DNA from: SIG480 sp045539475
GTDB lineage: Bacteria > Bacillota > Clostridia > Oscillospirales > JAAYXM01
DNA length: 48,975 nt
NCBI GenBank assembly: GCA_045539475.1
Contig: JAZQFJ010000064.1
Span: 1 to 48,975 of the forward strand
Direction of reading: 5' to 3'
This document shows, piece by piece, positions 41,953 through 48,975 of this stretch. The position numbers and the translations under genes are program-made. Each line of letters begins with the position of its first letter. Within the stretch, counting starts at the first letter, position 1. The notes beneath the pieces are model-generated. The model worked only from the letters and a program-made list of their open reading frames with translations. It was not told the origin of the DNA and ran no database searches.

Positions 41953-42954
41953 TTATTCAAACAAATCGTCAACAAAATATGCATTTGTATAAGCATGTTT
42001 TCCAGTTACATCTGTTATTGTAACTCTTACATAAATGTCTTCAGGTTTAACTTCAAACTCGGCTATATTCAAAAGCATACTGTCACAAGCTTCTATTTTT
42101 TTTGCTCTTCGAACACCTGTGTTGAATCTGATGCTTTTTACACCTGAACACTCAATATGCAGCCTACCATCTTCAATCCACAAACTATGAATTTCTGGTC
42201 CCTGTGATGCATAAAAGTTTCCGGCAATCATAGCATCTGTAATAGCCTTATATTCAAGTTTCTCCGCTTTAATCATGGTGAAACCGCCAAAGCAAGCTTC
42301 TTTACTGTGTGTATCATCCGTAGCTACACAATATATGCGTTTTCCATTTGCGAGCATATCGTCATAATCTTTTTCGTTATATTCAAAATAACCTAACACT
42401 TCACACTCAGAATTAAAAACTTCCATTGCGTGCATAAAATTATATTTGTTATAATCATTATGTCCTTCCCGCGACCATGTGGGATGGTTATATGTAACAA
42501 AAAATCCATTGTCACGAGCCTTTTTCATTATATTGTTAATGCATTCGCCAGTATACTCTCTTTCATAATCAGGTTCATTTTCGTCATGTTTAACCTGACT
42601 TACATAGTTAGCTGTGTTTCCCGGCAAATACTTAGAACGGTGAAAACAAATCTGTTTAACATTATCAGGTTCTAAAGCAATCAAGCACATATGACAGGTT
42701 TTTGAACCCAGCTTGCTGGGGTAATGCTCATTTATTTCCATCTCATAAGCATTTAACGGCAGAAATTTTTCGTCTGCAAGCTCAGGATGCGGAATCAAAA
42801 CATCATGGTCAGTAAAAGCTACCACAGAGTATCCACTTGATGCATACTCTGCCTTTATTTCTTCAGGTGTCATTTTACCATCCGATATTGTTGTATGACA
42901 GTGTAGGTTCGCTTTAAAAAACTGTCCGGTTTGAGGTAACAAATATTTTTTCAT
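41953..42954 (-). CDS. PHP-domain metal-dependent phosphoesterase
   Basis: A 333-residue PHP superfamily protein. Metal-binding motifs: ANLHCHTTISDGKMTPEE (HxH, residues 15-32), VVAFTDHDVLIPH (TDHD, about 44-56), VTYNHPTWSREG (NHP, about 173) and VATDDTHSKE (DDTH, about 220). The family trims phosphate esters or nucleotides. A C-terminal extension (about 255-333) forms a small beta domain of unknown role. GGGAGAAATT precedes the start. The neighbouring HAD gene suggests a paired phosphatase unit (inference). Confidence 0.82.
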   Translation of the reverse strand: MKKYLLPQTGQFFKANLHCHTTISDGKMTPEEIKAEYASSGYSVVAFTDHDVLIPHPELADEKFLPLNAYEMEINEHYPSKLGSKTCHMCLIALEPDNVKQICFHRSKYLPGNTANYVSQVKHDENEPDYEREYTGECINNIMKKARDNGFFVTYNHPTWSREGHNDYNKYNFMHAMEVFNSECEVLGYFEYNEKDYDDMLANGKRIYCVATDDTHSKEACFGGFTMIKAEKLEYKAITDAMIAGNFYASQGPEIHSLWIEDGRLHIECSGVKSIRFNTGVRRAKKIEACDSMLLNIAEFEVKPEDIYVRVTITDVTGKHAYTNAYFVDDLFE

Positions 42955-43183
42955 AATAATTTCTCCCTTACTTATAAGTTTATATAATATATTTTTTATC
43001 TAATCAAAATCAGTTGAATACTGCCGTTTTGCTACGCCTTGCGGTCAGTATGCCTTTTACATCTATATAAAAATACTTTTGTTCAAATTTAAAAAGTGGC
43101 TTAATCCTGCTAAACACCGAAAAATCTCGATTACATCTAAATCTTATTCTTTGCGATAGTTCGTGTAAGGTCAGTCCAAAGTA

Positions 43184-43915
43184 TTATATATTTCTCATTT
43201 TTAAAAATCTTTCTCTATATTCCTCAAAGGATTTAATTTTTTTATCTTTCATATCGGTGCTAACTTGTGTCCCGACATAACGCAAATGCCATGGTTCAGA
43301 TGCATAACCTGTTATTTCAACTATTTCCGGTAGATATCGAAGAATAAAACCGAACTTATGACAGTTCTCCTTTACCCATGCTACTTCAGGCGTTTTGTTG
43401 ATATTACGCCCTCCCTTTATTGAACCTTCAACATCAATCGCCAGTCCTGTATGATGCTCACTATAACATGGTCGTGCACATGTTTCATCTACAACTTCTG
43501 CCGAATCGCTCAAAAGAAATTTATTGTATAGCTCCTGTTGGTCTTCTATGGAACGGTAAGCTGAAGTTGCCCTGATTGAAAAGCCCTCTTTTTGTGCAGT
43601 ATCCCGCATTTTGACATATGCCTCTGCTACAACTTCTCGCATCATGCATCCATCAACTTCAACAAGGTCAGGCGGACAATAATCCTCCGGTAATTTAAAA
43701 TATTTATTAACTATAATATATAGATTATTGCAATTAGAAACAGTAACATCAAACTTATATTTTTCTTTATCGAGATTGTTATTTACACGCCATACAATTT
43801 CCTCTTTATTCATATCAGGATTTATAACAGCATATTCTTTATACCTTTCTTCGTTTTCTTGCTCAAAGAAATCAACTTCTTCGTATCCCACACCTGTTTC
43901 GATTTTATTATCCAT
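43184..43915 (-). CDS. M15 family D-alanyl-D-alanine carboxypeptidase (VanY-like)
   Basis: A 243-residue zinc peptidase of family M15B. Zn ligands and catalytic residues appear in CYSEHHTGLAIDVEG (His and Asp, about 160-174) and ASEPWHLRYVG (Glu and His, about 217-227); the substrate-binding SAYRSIEDQQELY (about 127-139) is typical of VanY. It would trim D-Ala from peptidoglycan peptides. No signal peptide or membrane anchor is seen, which is odd for a cell-wall enzyme. The ATG at 43915 follows AAAGGTG; the longer reading from 43942 spans that site. Copy 2 of the 15-bp element sits 44 bases upstream. Confidence 0.83.
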   Translation of the reverse strand: MDNKIETGVGYEEVDFFEQENEERYKEYAVINPDMNKEEIVWRVNNNLDKEKYKFDVTVSNCNNLYIIVNKYFKLPEDYCPPDLVEVDGCMMREVVAEAYVKMRDTAQKEGFSIRATSAYRSIEDQQELYNKFLLSDSAEVVDETCARPCYSEHHTGLAIDVEGSIKGGRNINKTPEVAWVKENCHKFGFILRYLPEIVEITGYASEPWHLRYVGTQVSTDMKDKKIKSFEEYRERFLKMRNI

Positions 43916-43959
43916 AATTATAACACCTTTCTCTTTCGCCAAACTTCGACATCACTACT

Positions 43960-43974
43960 ATAAAGACTGTATAA
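43960..43974 (-). promoter_or_regulatory. 15-bp promoter-proximal element, copy 2
   Basis: Minus-strand TTATACAGTCTTTAT ahead of the VanY-like gene, identical to copies 1 and 3. Confidence 0.6.
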
Positions 43975-44111
43975 ACTGAACATATATGTAGTATCCGTTT
44001 TCGGATAAAGAAGTAAGACTCAATCCATTGTTCCTTTGGTCTCCCAAGATAAACGTAAACCGCTGTTTTACCTCGGCTCTTTTTGCAAGCCCTTTCAAAT
44101 AATAATTCATG

Positions 44112-44140
44112 TTGCTTTTTCTTGTTTTATATGCTATAAT
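44112..44140 (+). promoter_or_regulatory. Sigma-A promoter of pnuC
   Basis: TTGCTT-17-TATAAT with a perfect -10. Transcription should start near 44147, giving a leader of about 110 bases before the GTG start. The 343-base gap between the VanY-like gene and pnuC holds this promoter, the leader below and copy 2 of the 15-bp element. Confidence 0.8.
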
Positions 44141-44160
44141 ACAACAAATTAAATAATTAA

Positions 44161-44245
44161 CACTGCCACCGGGTAGTGAATGCTTTGAGCGTTCGTTTGT
44201 ATATCGTTAGGTCTTTGAAGATATGCACACGAATGCTTGTTTTTT
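44161..44245 (+). promoter_or_regulatory. Putative attenuator/riboswitch leader of pnuC
   Basis: Three nested structures are visible. A 7-bp hairpin (44161-44167 with 44172-44178). A second 7-bp hairpin, GAATGCT-TTG-AGCGTTC (44178-44194). A long terminator-like stem, 44187-44204 with 44221-44238, 18 positions with one mismatch and three wobbles, followed by six Ts (44240-44245). The second hairpin and the long stem share 44188-44194, so they exclude each other: anti-terminator versus terminator. The ribosome binding site GGGAGG begins directly after the T run. The region before the terminator is only about 40-50 bases, so any aptamer would be small. I do not recognise it as a named class. Confidence 0.65.
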
Positions 44246-44258
44246 GGGAGGAATTAAC

Positions 44259-44951
44259 GTGCATAAAATTAAAAACTATTTTTCAAAAAGCGATATTGCG
44301 CTTTGGTTAACTTCAGTAATTCTTATAATTGCTTCTTTTTGCCTTTTTGACAAAGAAAACTATCTGACATTATGTGCATCTCTTATTGGGGTTACTTCTC
44401 TTATTTTCAATGCAAAAGGAAACCCATTCGGGCAACTTTTAATGGTTGTATTCAGCCTGCTTTACGGAATAATCTCATATACTTTTTCCTATTACGGAGA
44501 AATGATAACCTATCTTGGTATGACAATGCCCATGGCGATTTTTGCCCTTATATCCTGGCTCAGAAATCCGTTTAACGGAAACAAGGCTGAAGTTAAAGCA
44601 AACAGCATTACCGGAAAAGAGACTGCTCTTATGTGGCTGATCACTGTTCTGATTACTGTTATCTTCTATTTTATATTGGGGTATTTTAATACTGCCAACA
44701 TTGTGCCGAGCACCCTTTCTGTTACAACAAGCTTTCTGGCGGTGTATCTTACGTTCAGAAGAAGCCCGTATTTCGCTGTTGCCTATGCCGCAAATGACAT
44801 TATCCTGATTGTTTTATGGTCTCTTGCAAGTTTATGCGATATCCGTTATGTCTCTGTCGTCGTATGCTTTGCCGCATTTTTAGCAAACGACATCTACGGT
44901 TATATCAGTTGGCAAAAAATGAAAATAAGGCAGAATGAATTAACTGATTGA
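44259..44951 (+). CDS. pnuC: PnuC-family nicotinamide riboside (vitamin) transporter
   Basis: A 230-residue membrane protein with seven or eight helices. Family features: FNAKGNPFGQLLMVVFSLLYGIISY (shown by NAKGNPFGQLLMVV, about 49-62), then TYLGMTMPMAIFALISWLRNP, and near the C terminus AYAANDIILIVLWSLA. PnuC carries nicotinamide riboside for NAD synthesis; related PnuT and PnuX carry thiamine or riboflavin, and the leader is not a TPP or FMN type I can recognise. The start is GTG at 44259, with GGGAGG 7 bases upstream; the ATG at 44223 lies within the terminator stem and is not the start. Confidence 0.88.
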   Translation: MHKIKNYFSKSDIALWLTSVILIIASFCLFDKENYLTLCASLIGVTSLIFNAKGNPFGQLLMVVFSLLYGIISYTFSYYGEMITYLGMTMPMAIFALISWLRNPFNGNKAEVKANSITGKETALMWLITVLITVIFYFILGYFNTANIVPSTLSVTTSFLAVYLTFRRSPYFAVAYAANDIILIVLWSLASLCDIRYVSVVVCFAAFLANDIYGYISWQKMKIRQNELTD

Positions 44952-44964
44952 TTTGTTCTTTTGT

Positions 44965-45008
44965 TTTACTGTGATTTTGTCAAGTTAGAGACGAAAATAA
45001 TTAAATTT
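44965..45008. repeat. Imperfect intergenic repeat, copy 2
   Basis: Begins TTTACTGTGATTTTGTCAAG and matches 38141-38184. Here it lies between two convergent gene ends, so it cannot be a promoter for either. Confidence 0.5.
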
Positions 45009-45012
45009 CTGC

Positions 45013-45162
45013 TTATTTCTTTTTTTCATTGAAATAGATGATAAACGCACCCATAACAGCAATAGCAACAACAATACCAACTTCAACCGCACCTGTAAAT
45101 ATGCTCATTGTCAACAAGCCGGCGACTACTGTAATAATGGCTGCTAAAACCGCTCTCCCCAT
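45013..45162 (-). CDS. Small membrane protein, 49 aa
   Basis: A 49-residue ORF starting MGRAVLAAIITVVAG behind a perfect AGGAGG 8 bases upstream. It holds two hydrophobic segments (about residues 4-21 and 28-43) and ends YFNEKKK. Size, ribosome binding site and amphipathic design all support translation. No family is recognised. It lies 20 bases after the YgjV-like gene, probably as the second gene of its transcript. Confidence 0.7.
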   Translation of the reverse strand: MGRAVLAAIITVVAGLLTMSIFTGAVEVGIVVAIAVMGAFIIYFNEKKK

Positions 45163-45182
45163 ATAATCATCCTCCTGATTAT

Positions 45183-45686
45183 TCATTGTTTTTTATTAAA
45201 ATCAAGTCTCATCATAGCAACTCCGATTGAAACTATTACCAGGACATTCCCGACCACGGAGCCGTACGCCGAGTTTGCAAGGTTATAAACGAGCCAAAAG
45301 GGAGCTGCAAATATCGAAAGAATCCTTATGTTTTTTTCTTTTGTCAGCCACAAAGCAACGATTTCAAAAGCAATACCCAATATAGCAAATATACTGAAGA
45401 TATTTTCGTACAAGGCAAGGCCTACCACCAACAAGAGCAGGTTTATACCCACTATAATAGCCTTAAAATGCTTTATTACAAATTCTTTTTCTTTGTATCG
45501 TGCGAAAAAGGACAACAAAAGCCCCATAAAATCCAAAACAGCACCCTCAAATGCTCCCAAAAAAATGTATTGTAGTATGTATAACAGTCTTGAAGTTAAG
45601 TTGACAGCAATAATGCTTCTTCTCTTTTTAAACTGAAAGCTTAAAAGAAAGGTCGCAACCGCCAACACTCCCAGTATGTGCGCCAT
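45183..45686 (-). CDS. YgjV-family membrane protein (copy 1)
   Basis: A 167-residue membrane protein of the YgjV (Imp-YgjV) family with five or six helices. Typical features: VATFLLSFQFKKRRSII at the N terminus, LLYILQYIFLGAFEGAVLDFMG (about 32-53) and APFWLVYNLANSAYGSVVGN (about 128-147). Function is unknown for the family. The ATG at 45686 follows AAAAGGTGGAG. It is one of two paralogues in 2 kb, the other at 47069. Copy 3 of the 15-bp element is 33 bases upstream. Confidence 0.8.
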   Translation of the reverse strand: MAHILGVLAVATFLLSFQFKKRRSIIAVNLTSRLLYILQYIFLGAFEGAVLDFMGLLLSFFARYKEKEFVIKHFKAIIVGINLLLLVVGLALYENIFSIFAILGIAFEIVALWLTKEKNIRILSIFAAPFWLVYNLANSAYGSVVGNVLVIVSIGVAMMRLDFNKKQ

Positions 45687-45719
45687 AAAAACTCCACCTT
45701 TTTTATATAAACCTATATT

Positions 45720-45734
45720 ATAAAGACTGTATAA
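45720..45734 (-). promoter_or_regulatory. 15-bp promoter-proximal element, copy 3
   Basis: Minus-strand TTATACAGTCTTTAT ahead of the first YgjV-like gene, identical to the other two copies; flanking bases differ. Confidence 0.6.
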
Positions 45735-45778
45735 TTTAGTTGGCAAACTTTTTGGCTGTGATTCGAGTTGATCCGGAA

Positions 45779-46471
45779 CTAACCTTCCCTTTGCTTTTTT
45801 AGAGTTCTTAAATACTCTTTTTGTTCTCTTGAAATTCTAAAACTTTCTATCGCCTTTTGTATGGTTTTATTATGTGTCCATGTATCAAGTGTATTTTTTT
45901 CTATATAAGGCAAGGTTTTTTTATACTGTTTTGCAAGTGCAGTTGCAAAATACCACGCGCGCATCATATTGATGTAATATTCATCAGACTTGACATTTGC
46001 AACAGCCTTAAGGTAATCTTCATCAAAATCGTCATCTAAATAAAAGCTCATCAACAAATTTATTGCATATCTTACCGCATAAACATCTTTTGATTCAATC
46101 CATTTTTTTATATGCTTCAGCAGTTTTTCAGGCTCTTTTTTTAACGCTTTCGGCTTCATGCTGTCGCAGGTTGCCCAGTTGTCTATGTATGGCAAAAAAG
46201 AGTAAAGCAATTCTATACACTTGTCAAAATTTCGTTCTCTTTCTATTAAAAAAGCATGGAGATTATTTTCCTCAAAATATTTATGAGGAAGGTCGTTTAA
46301 AAAGTCTTCATAGTTCTCCAATTCTTTTGCATACTTTCTTAAGATCGGAGTGCGTATCCCTATAACTTTGCTTTTTTCAACTGTCGGCATAAGATTAGAA
46401 CTAAATTCTCTGTACTTCTCCTCGCCCATGGAAATAAGAGTCTTTTGTATAATAGATTTAATTGCAATCAC
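45779..46471 (-). CDS. DNA alkylation repair protein (AlkD-like)
   Basis: A 230-residue all-helical HEAT-repeat protein of the DNA alkylation repair (AlkC/AlkD) group, which excises bulky or cationic alkylated bases. Family landmarks: GIRTPILRKYAKEL (about 38-51), LLYSFLPYIDNWATCDS (about 88-104, holding the conserved Trp and Asp of the active site), SKDVYAVRYAINLLMSFYLDD and MMRAWYFATALAKQY (about 168-182). The start is GTG and overlaps GGGG; an ATG at 46429 is an alternative. Function by family only. Confidence 0.83.
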   Translation of the reverse strand: MIAIKSIIQKTLISMGEEKYREFSSNLMPTVEKSKVIGIRTPILRKYAKELENYEDFLNDLPHKYFEENNLHAFLIERERNFDKCIELLYSFLPYIDNWATCDSMKPKALKKEPEKLLKHIKKWIESKDVYAVRYAINLLMSFYLDDDFDEDYLKAVANVKSDEYYINMMRAWYFATALAKQYKKTLPYIEKNTLDTWTHNKTIQKAIESFRISREQKEYLRTLKKQREG

Positions 46472-46478
46472 CCCGTCA

Positions 46479-46491
46479 TGATTTTATCAAA
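46479..46491. repeat. Short core of the intergenic repeat, copy 3
   Basis: ATGATTTTATCAA, the core of copies 1 and 2, 7 bases upstream of the AlkD-like start. On the minus strand it holds TGATAAAAT. Confidence 0.4.
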
Positions 46492-46556
46492 GTTTTCTCC
46501 TCAAGGTGTGGCTCTGCCGCAGGCGGTGGTGAAGTTGTTGATCGCAAAAGCAATCG

Positions 46557-46955
46557 TTATTGTTCTCCAATAATTTCTTCCAGAATTTTAACAGCCTCGG
46601 CTATGCATCCGTCACAGGAACAAAGCTTTTCGCTTTTAATTTCTCTACACAAAATTGTGCCCACCTTGTCTTGAAACTTTTTCATAAGCTCACCGGCAGT
46701 GGAATAACTTACTTTCTTATTCGTTTCGGGAAGCTTATCAAATCCGAAGCTTTTTATTCCGCCAACCACAAAAACCATAGCACTCACTGCACCGCAAACA
46801 CCTTGCGTACCGCCCATGCCTCCGCCAAACGCCTCTGTAAATCTGAATATCTCGTCCTCACTATATCCTAATTTATCTGCAAACACACATGCCACCGCCT
46901 GTGCGCAATTGCATCCTTTTTTGTGATTTTCCACCGCTTTTTCACATCTGCTCAT
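46557..46955 (-). CDS. C_GCAxxG_C_C family protein
   Basis: A 132-residue redox-type protein of the C_GCAxxG_C_C family, common in anaerobes. Conserved cysteines: HKKGCNCAQAV (about 11-21), GGGMGGTQGVCGAVSA (about 44-59), then LCREIKSEKLCSCDGCIAEA near residues 103-122. Such proteins may bind a metal or Fe-S centre; the function is unknown. The ATG at 46955 follows AGAAGGAG at 10 bases; a longer reading to 47042 has no ribosome binding site. Confidence 0.8.
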   Translation of the reverse strand: MSRCEKAVENHKKGCNCAQAVACVFADKLGYSEDEIFRFTEAFGGGMGGTQGVCGAVSAMVFVVGGIKSFGFDKLPETNKKVSYSTAGELMKKFQDKVGTILCREIKSEKLCSCDGCIAEAVKILEEIIGEQ

Positions 46956-47068
46956 TTTGTATAATCTCCTTCTGATTGTTTTATCAAAACCCTTCGTGGA
47001 TAATTCTTTATTAATTATACCATACAGCAACAAAACACACAAGCAGAAATGCCTGTGTGTTTCATAGT

Positions 47069-47614
47069 CTACATATCTTCTTTTGCACGCTTGCGATCGT
47101 AAATAAGCTTTCCAAGTATGGTGAAAAGAAGAAGCGATACATGGGTAAAGAGCGCAGCGTAAGAGCCCTTTATGATATCATATGTTATCCAGAGCACCAT
47201 ATTTACAATCGTCCAGAAACGATACTTTGCGCCGTTGCTCTGCCCGATACACATAATAAAAGTAAGTGATGCAATGATAGCAAGAATATCAATAAACACG
47301 GAAAGCACAGCAACATTTGCAACTACAATGACAATCGCATAAATTCCGACAAGCCACATCGGTATCGGCATATTTTTCTTATCAAAAAAATAGTTTATAA
47401 GTGCCTGTGCCGCACCAATGTAGCAGCAGGCAGCACCGTTATTGTTACCGTCAATCAAATAGCTTGTTGCAACAAGAAAGTTTCCTGCAAAAACAAGCGC
47501 AAGAATTACCTTCATGCTTTTTGTTTTAACGGTCGATGCTAAAATCATCGCTACAAGACCGCCAAGGCTTAAAGCCATTGATATGTACGGCGCAAGTGTT
47601 TTTAAGATTCCCAT
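47069..47614 (-). CDS. YgjV-family membrane protein (copy 2)
   Basis: A 181-residue, five- to six-helix protein of the same family as the gene at 45183, but clearly diverged. Landmarks: VAMILASTVKTKSMKVILAL, LINYFFDKKNMPIPMWLVG and FWTIVNMVLWITYDIIKGSYAAL (shown by WTIVNMVLWITYDI). The ATG at 47614 is preferred over a GTG three codons upstream. It is the last protein gene before the rRNA operon end; function unknown. Confidence 0.75.
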   Translation of the reverse strand: MGILKTLAPYISMALSLGGLVAMILASTVKTKSMKVILALVFAGNFLVATSYLIDGNNNGAACCYIGAAQALINYFFDKKNMPIPMWLVGIYAIVIVVANVAVLSVFIDILAIIASLTFIMCIGQSNGAKYRFWTIVNMVLWITYDIIKGSYAALFTHVSLLLFTILGKLIYDRKRAKEDM

Positions 47615-47647
47615 TTTACCCACTCTTTCTATTTTTCTTCAAAAGCA

Positions 47648-47675
47648 TACCGGGTAAGAAATATCTTACCCGGTA
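47648..47675 (-). terminator. Terminator of the rRNA operon
   Basis: TACCGGGTAAGA and its complement form a 12-bp stem with a 4-nt loop, 10 bases past the 5S gene. On the minus strand it is followed by TGCTTTTGA. Confidence 0.8.
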
Positions 47676-47684
47676 CTATATGAT

Positions 47685-47801
<117 letters not shown>

Positions 47802-47826
47802 ACATATTCAATTTTTGTTTAGGGTT

Positions 47827-47901
47827 TGGTGACCCGTGGGAGAATCGAACTCCCGTTACCGGCGTGAGAGGCCGGTGTCTTGACCGCTTGACCAACGGGC
47901 C
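47827..47901 (-). tRNA. tRNA-Glu (anticodon CTC)
   Basis: 75 bases with encoded CCA. Acceptor GGCCCGT pairs with ACGGGTC, the T loop is TTCGATT, and the anticodon loop CTCTCAC puts CTC at 34-36, reading GAG. It reads only the G-ending glutamate codon, so a TTC isoacceptor is needed elsewhere. Confidence 0.93.
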
Positions 47902-47945
47902 ATTCTCTCTTCCCCTTCTCGACGCTCGCTCCATATTTTAAGCTT

Positions 47946-48021
47946 TGGTGCGCCTTCGGGGACTCGAACCCAGGACCCACTGATTAAGAGTCAGTTGCTC
48001 TACCAACTGAGCTAAAGGCGC
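47946..48021 (-). tRNA. tRNA-Lys (anticodon CTT)
   Basis: 76 bases with encoded CCA. It has an acceptor GCGCCTT/AAGGCGC, a D arm AGCTCAGTTGGTAGAGC, an anticodon loop CTCTTAA with CTT at 34-36, and a standard T arm. It reads AAG only. Confidence 0.93.
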
Positions 48022-48110
48022 ATCTCCTTACCTTCCCGATGTACCTTCAAAACCGAACAATACTCCATATTCTTCACTTCAAGCAATCCCACATTTTTTA
48101 ACCTTCTTTG

Positions 48111-48975
<865 letters not shown>

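Noticed and set aside
44223..44258. ATG at 44223 as the pnuC start
   Set aside because: It lies in the terminator stem and has no ribosome binding site; GTG at 44259 has GGGAGG at ideal distance.

Overview
The window looks like chromosome of an anaerobic gut Firmicute of class Clostridia, probably an uncultured lineage. Signs of this are a YtvI-type sporulation membrane protein, a classic bile salt hydrolase, an Rnf-type gene cluster, NADP-glutamate dehydrogenase, DUF975 and C_GCAxxG_C_C proteins, and strong AGGAGG-type ribosome binding sites with sigma-A promoters (TTGACA-17-TATAAT class). Placement below class is not possible from the sequence alone.

Layout. 0.2-3.1 kb: minus-strand threonine-branch operon (ACT regulator, homoserine dehydrogenase, aspartokinase). 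3.3-4.4 kb: ytvI. 4.7-9.2 kb: minus-strand Gld-type ABC module (ATPase, permease, GldG-like, DUF4340). 9.35-12.4 kb: hisS-aspS. 12.6-17.3 kb: plus-strand P-type ATPase homologue, CYTH protein and mnmG. 17.5-18.9 kb: gdhA. 19-26.6 kb: LysR regulator, M20 peptidase plus CapA, SGNH hydrolase, pyridoxamine kinase, DUF975 protein, a 53-residue peptide and a HAD hydrolase. 26.8-32.5 kb: an rnfCDGEAB operon ending in a DUF4015-like protein. 32.5-38.1 kb: nagA, two tandem ATP-grasp ligases, an ArsB/NhaD-type transporter, RidA and an SDR. 38.3-47.6 kb: a visibly AT-richer stretch of small accessory genes (bile salt hydrolase, glycosylase, NnrE, a frameshifted membrane gene, HAD, PHP, VanY, PnuC, two YgjV paralogues, AlkD-like). 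47.7 kb to the end: a minus-strand rRNA operon end, 23S - tRNA-Lys - tRNA-Glu - 5S.

The most striking observation is the rnf operon. Gene order and overlaps are normal, but the membrane electron path has been removed in every subunit that can be judged. All four cysteines expected to hold the RnfA/RnfE [2Fe-2S] cluster are replaced. RnfG is only a membrane anchor without its FMN domain. RnfB lacks its membrane-proximal Fe-S domain. The cytoplasmic ferredoxin-type clusters of RnfB and RnfC remain. This looks like a remodelled Rnf-derived complex rather than random decay, because every reading frame is intact and translationally coupled.

A second remodelled membrane protein is the P-type ATPase homologue at 12.6 kb, which keeps the fold landmarks but has lost the phosphorylated aspartate, the TGES glutamate and other catalytic motifs. 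Other items worth following are a compact attenuator leader in front of pnuC, a 15-bp element shared by three promoters in the AT-rich region, a strongly promoted small peptide with two terminators, and tRNA genes placed between 23S and 5S.
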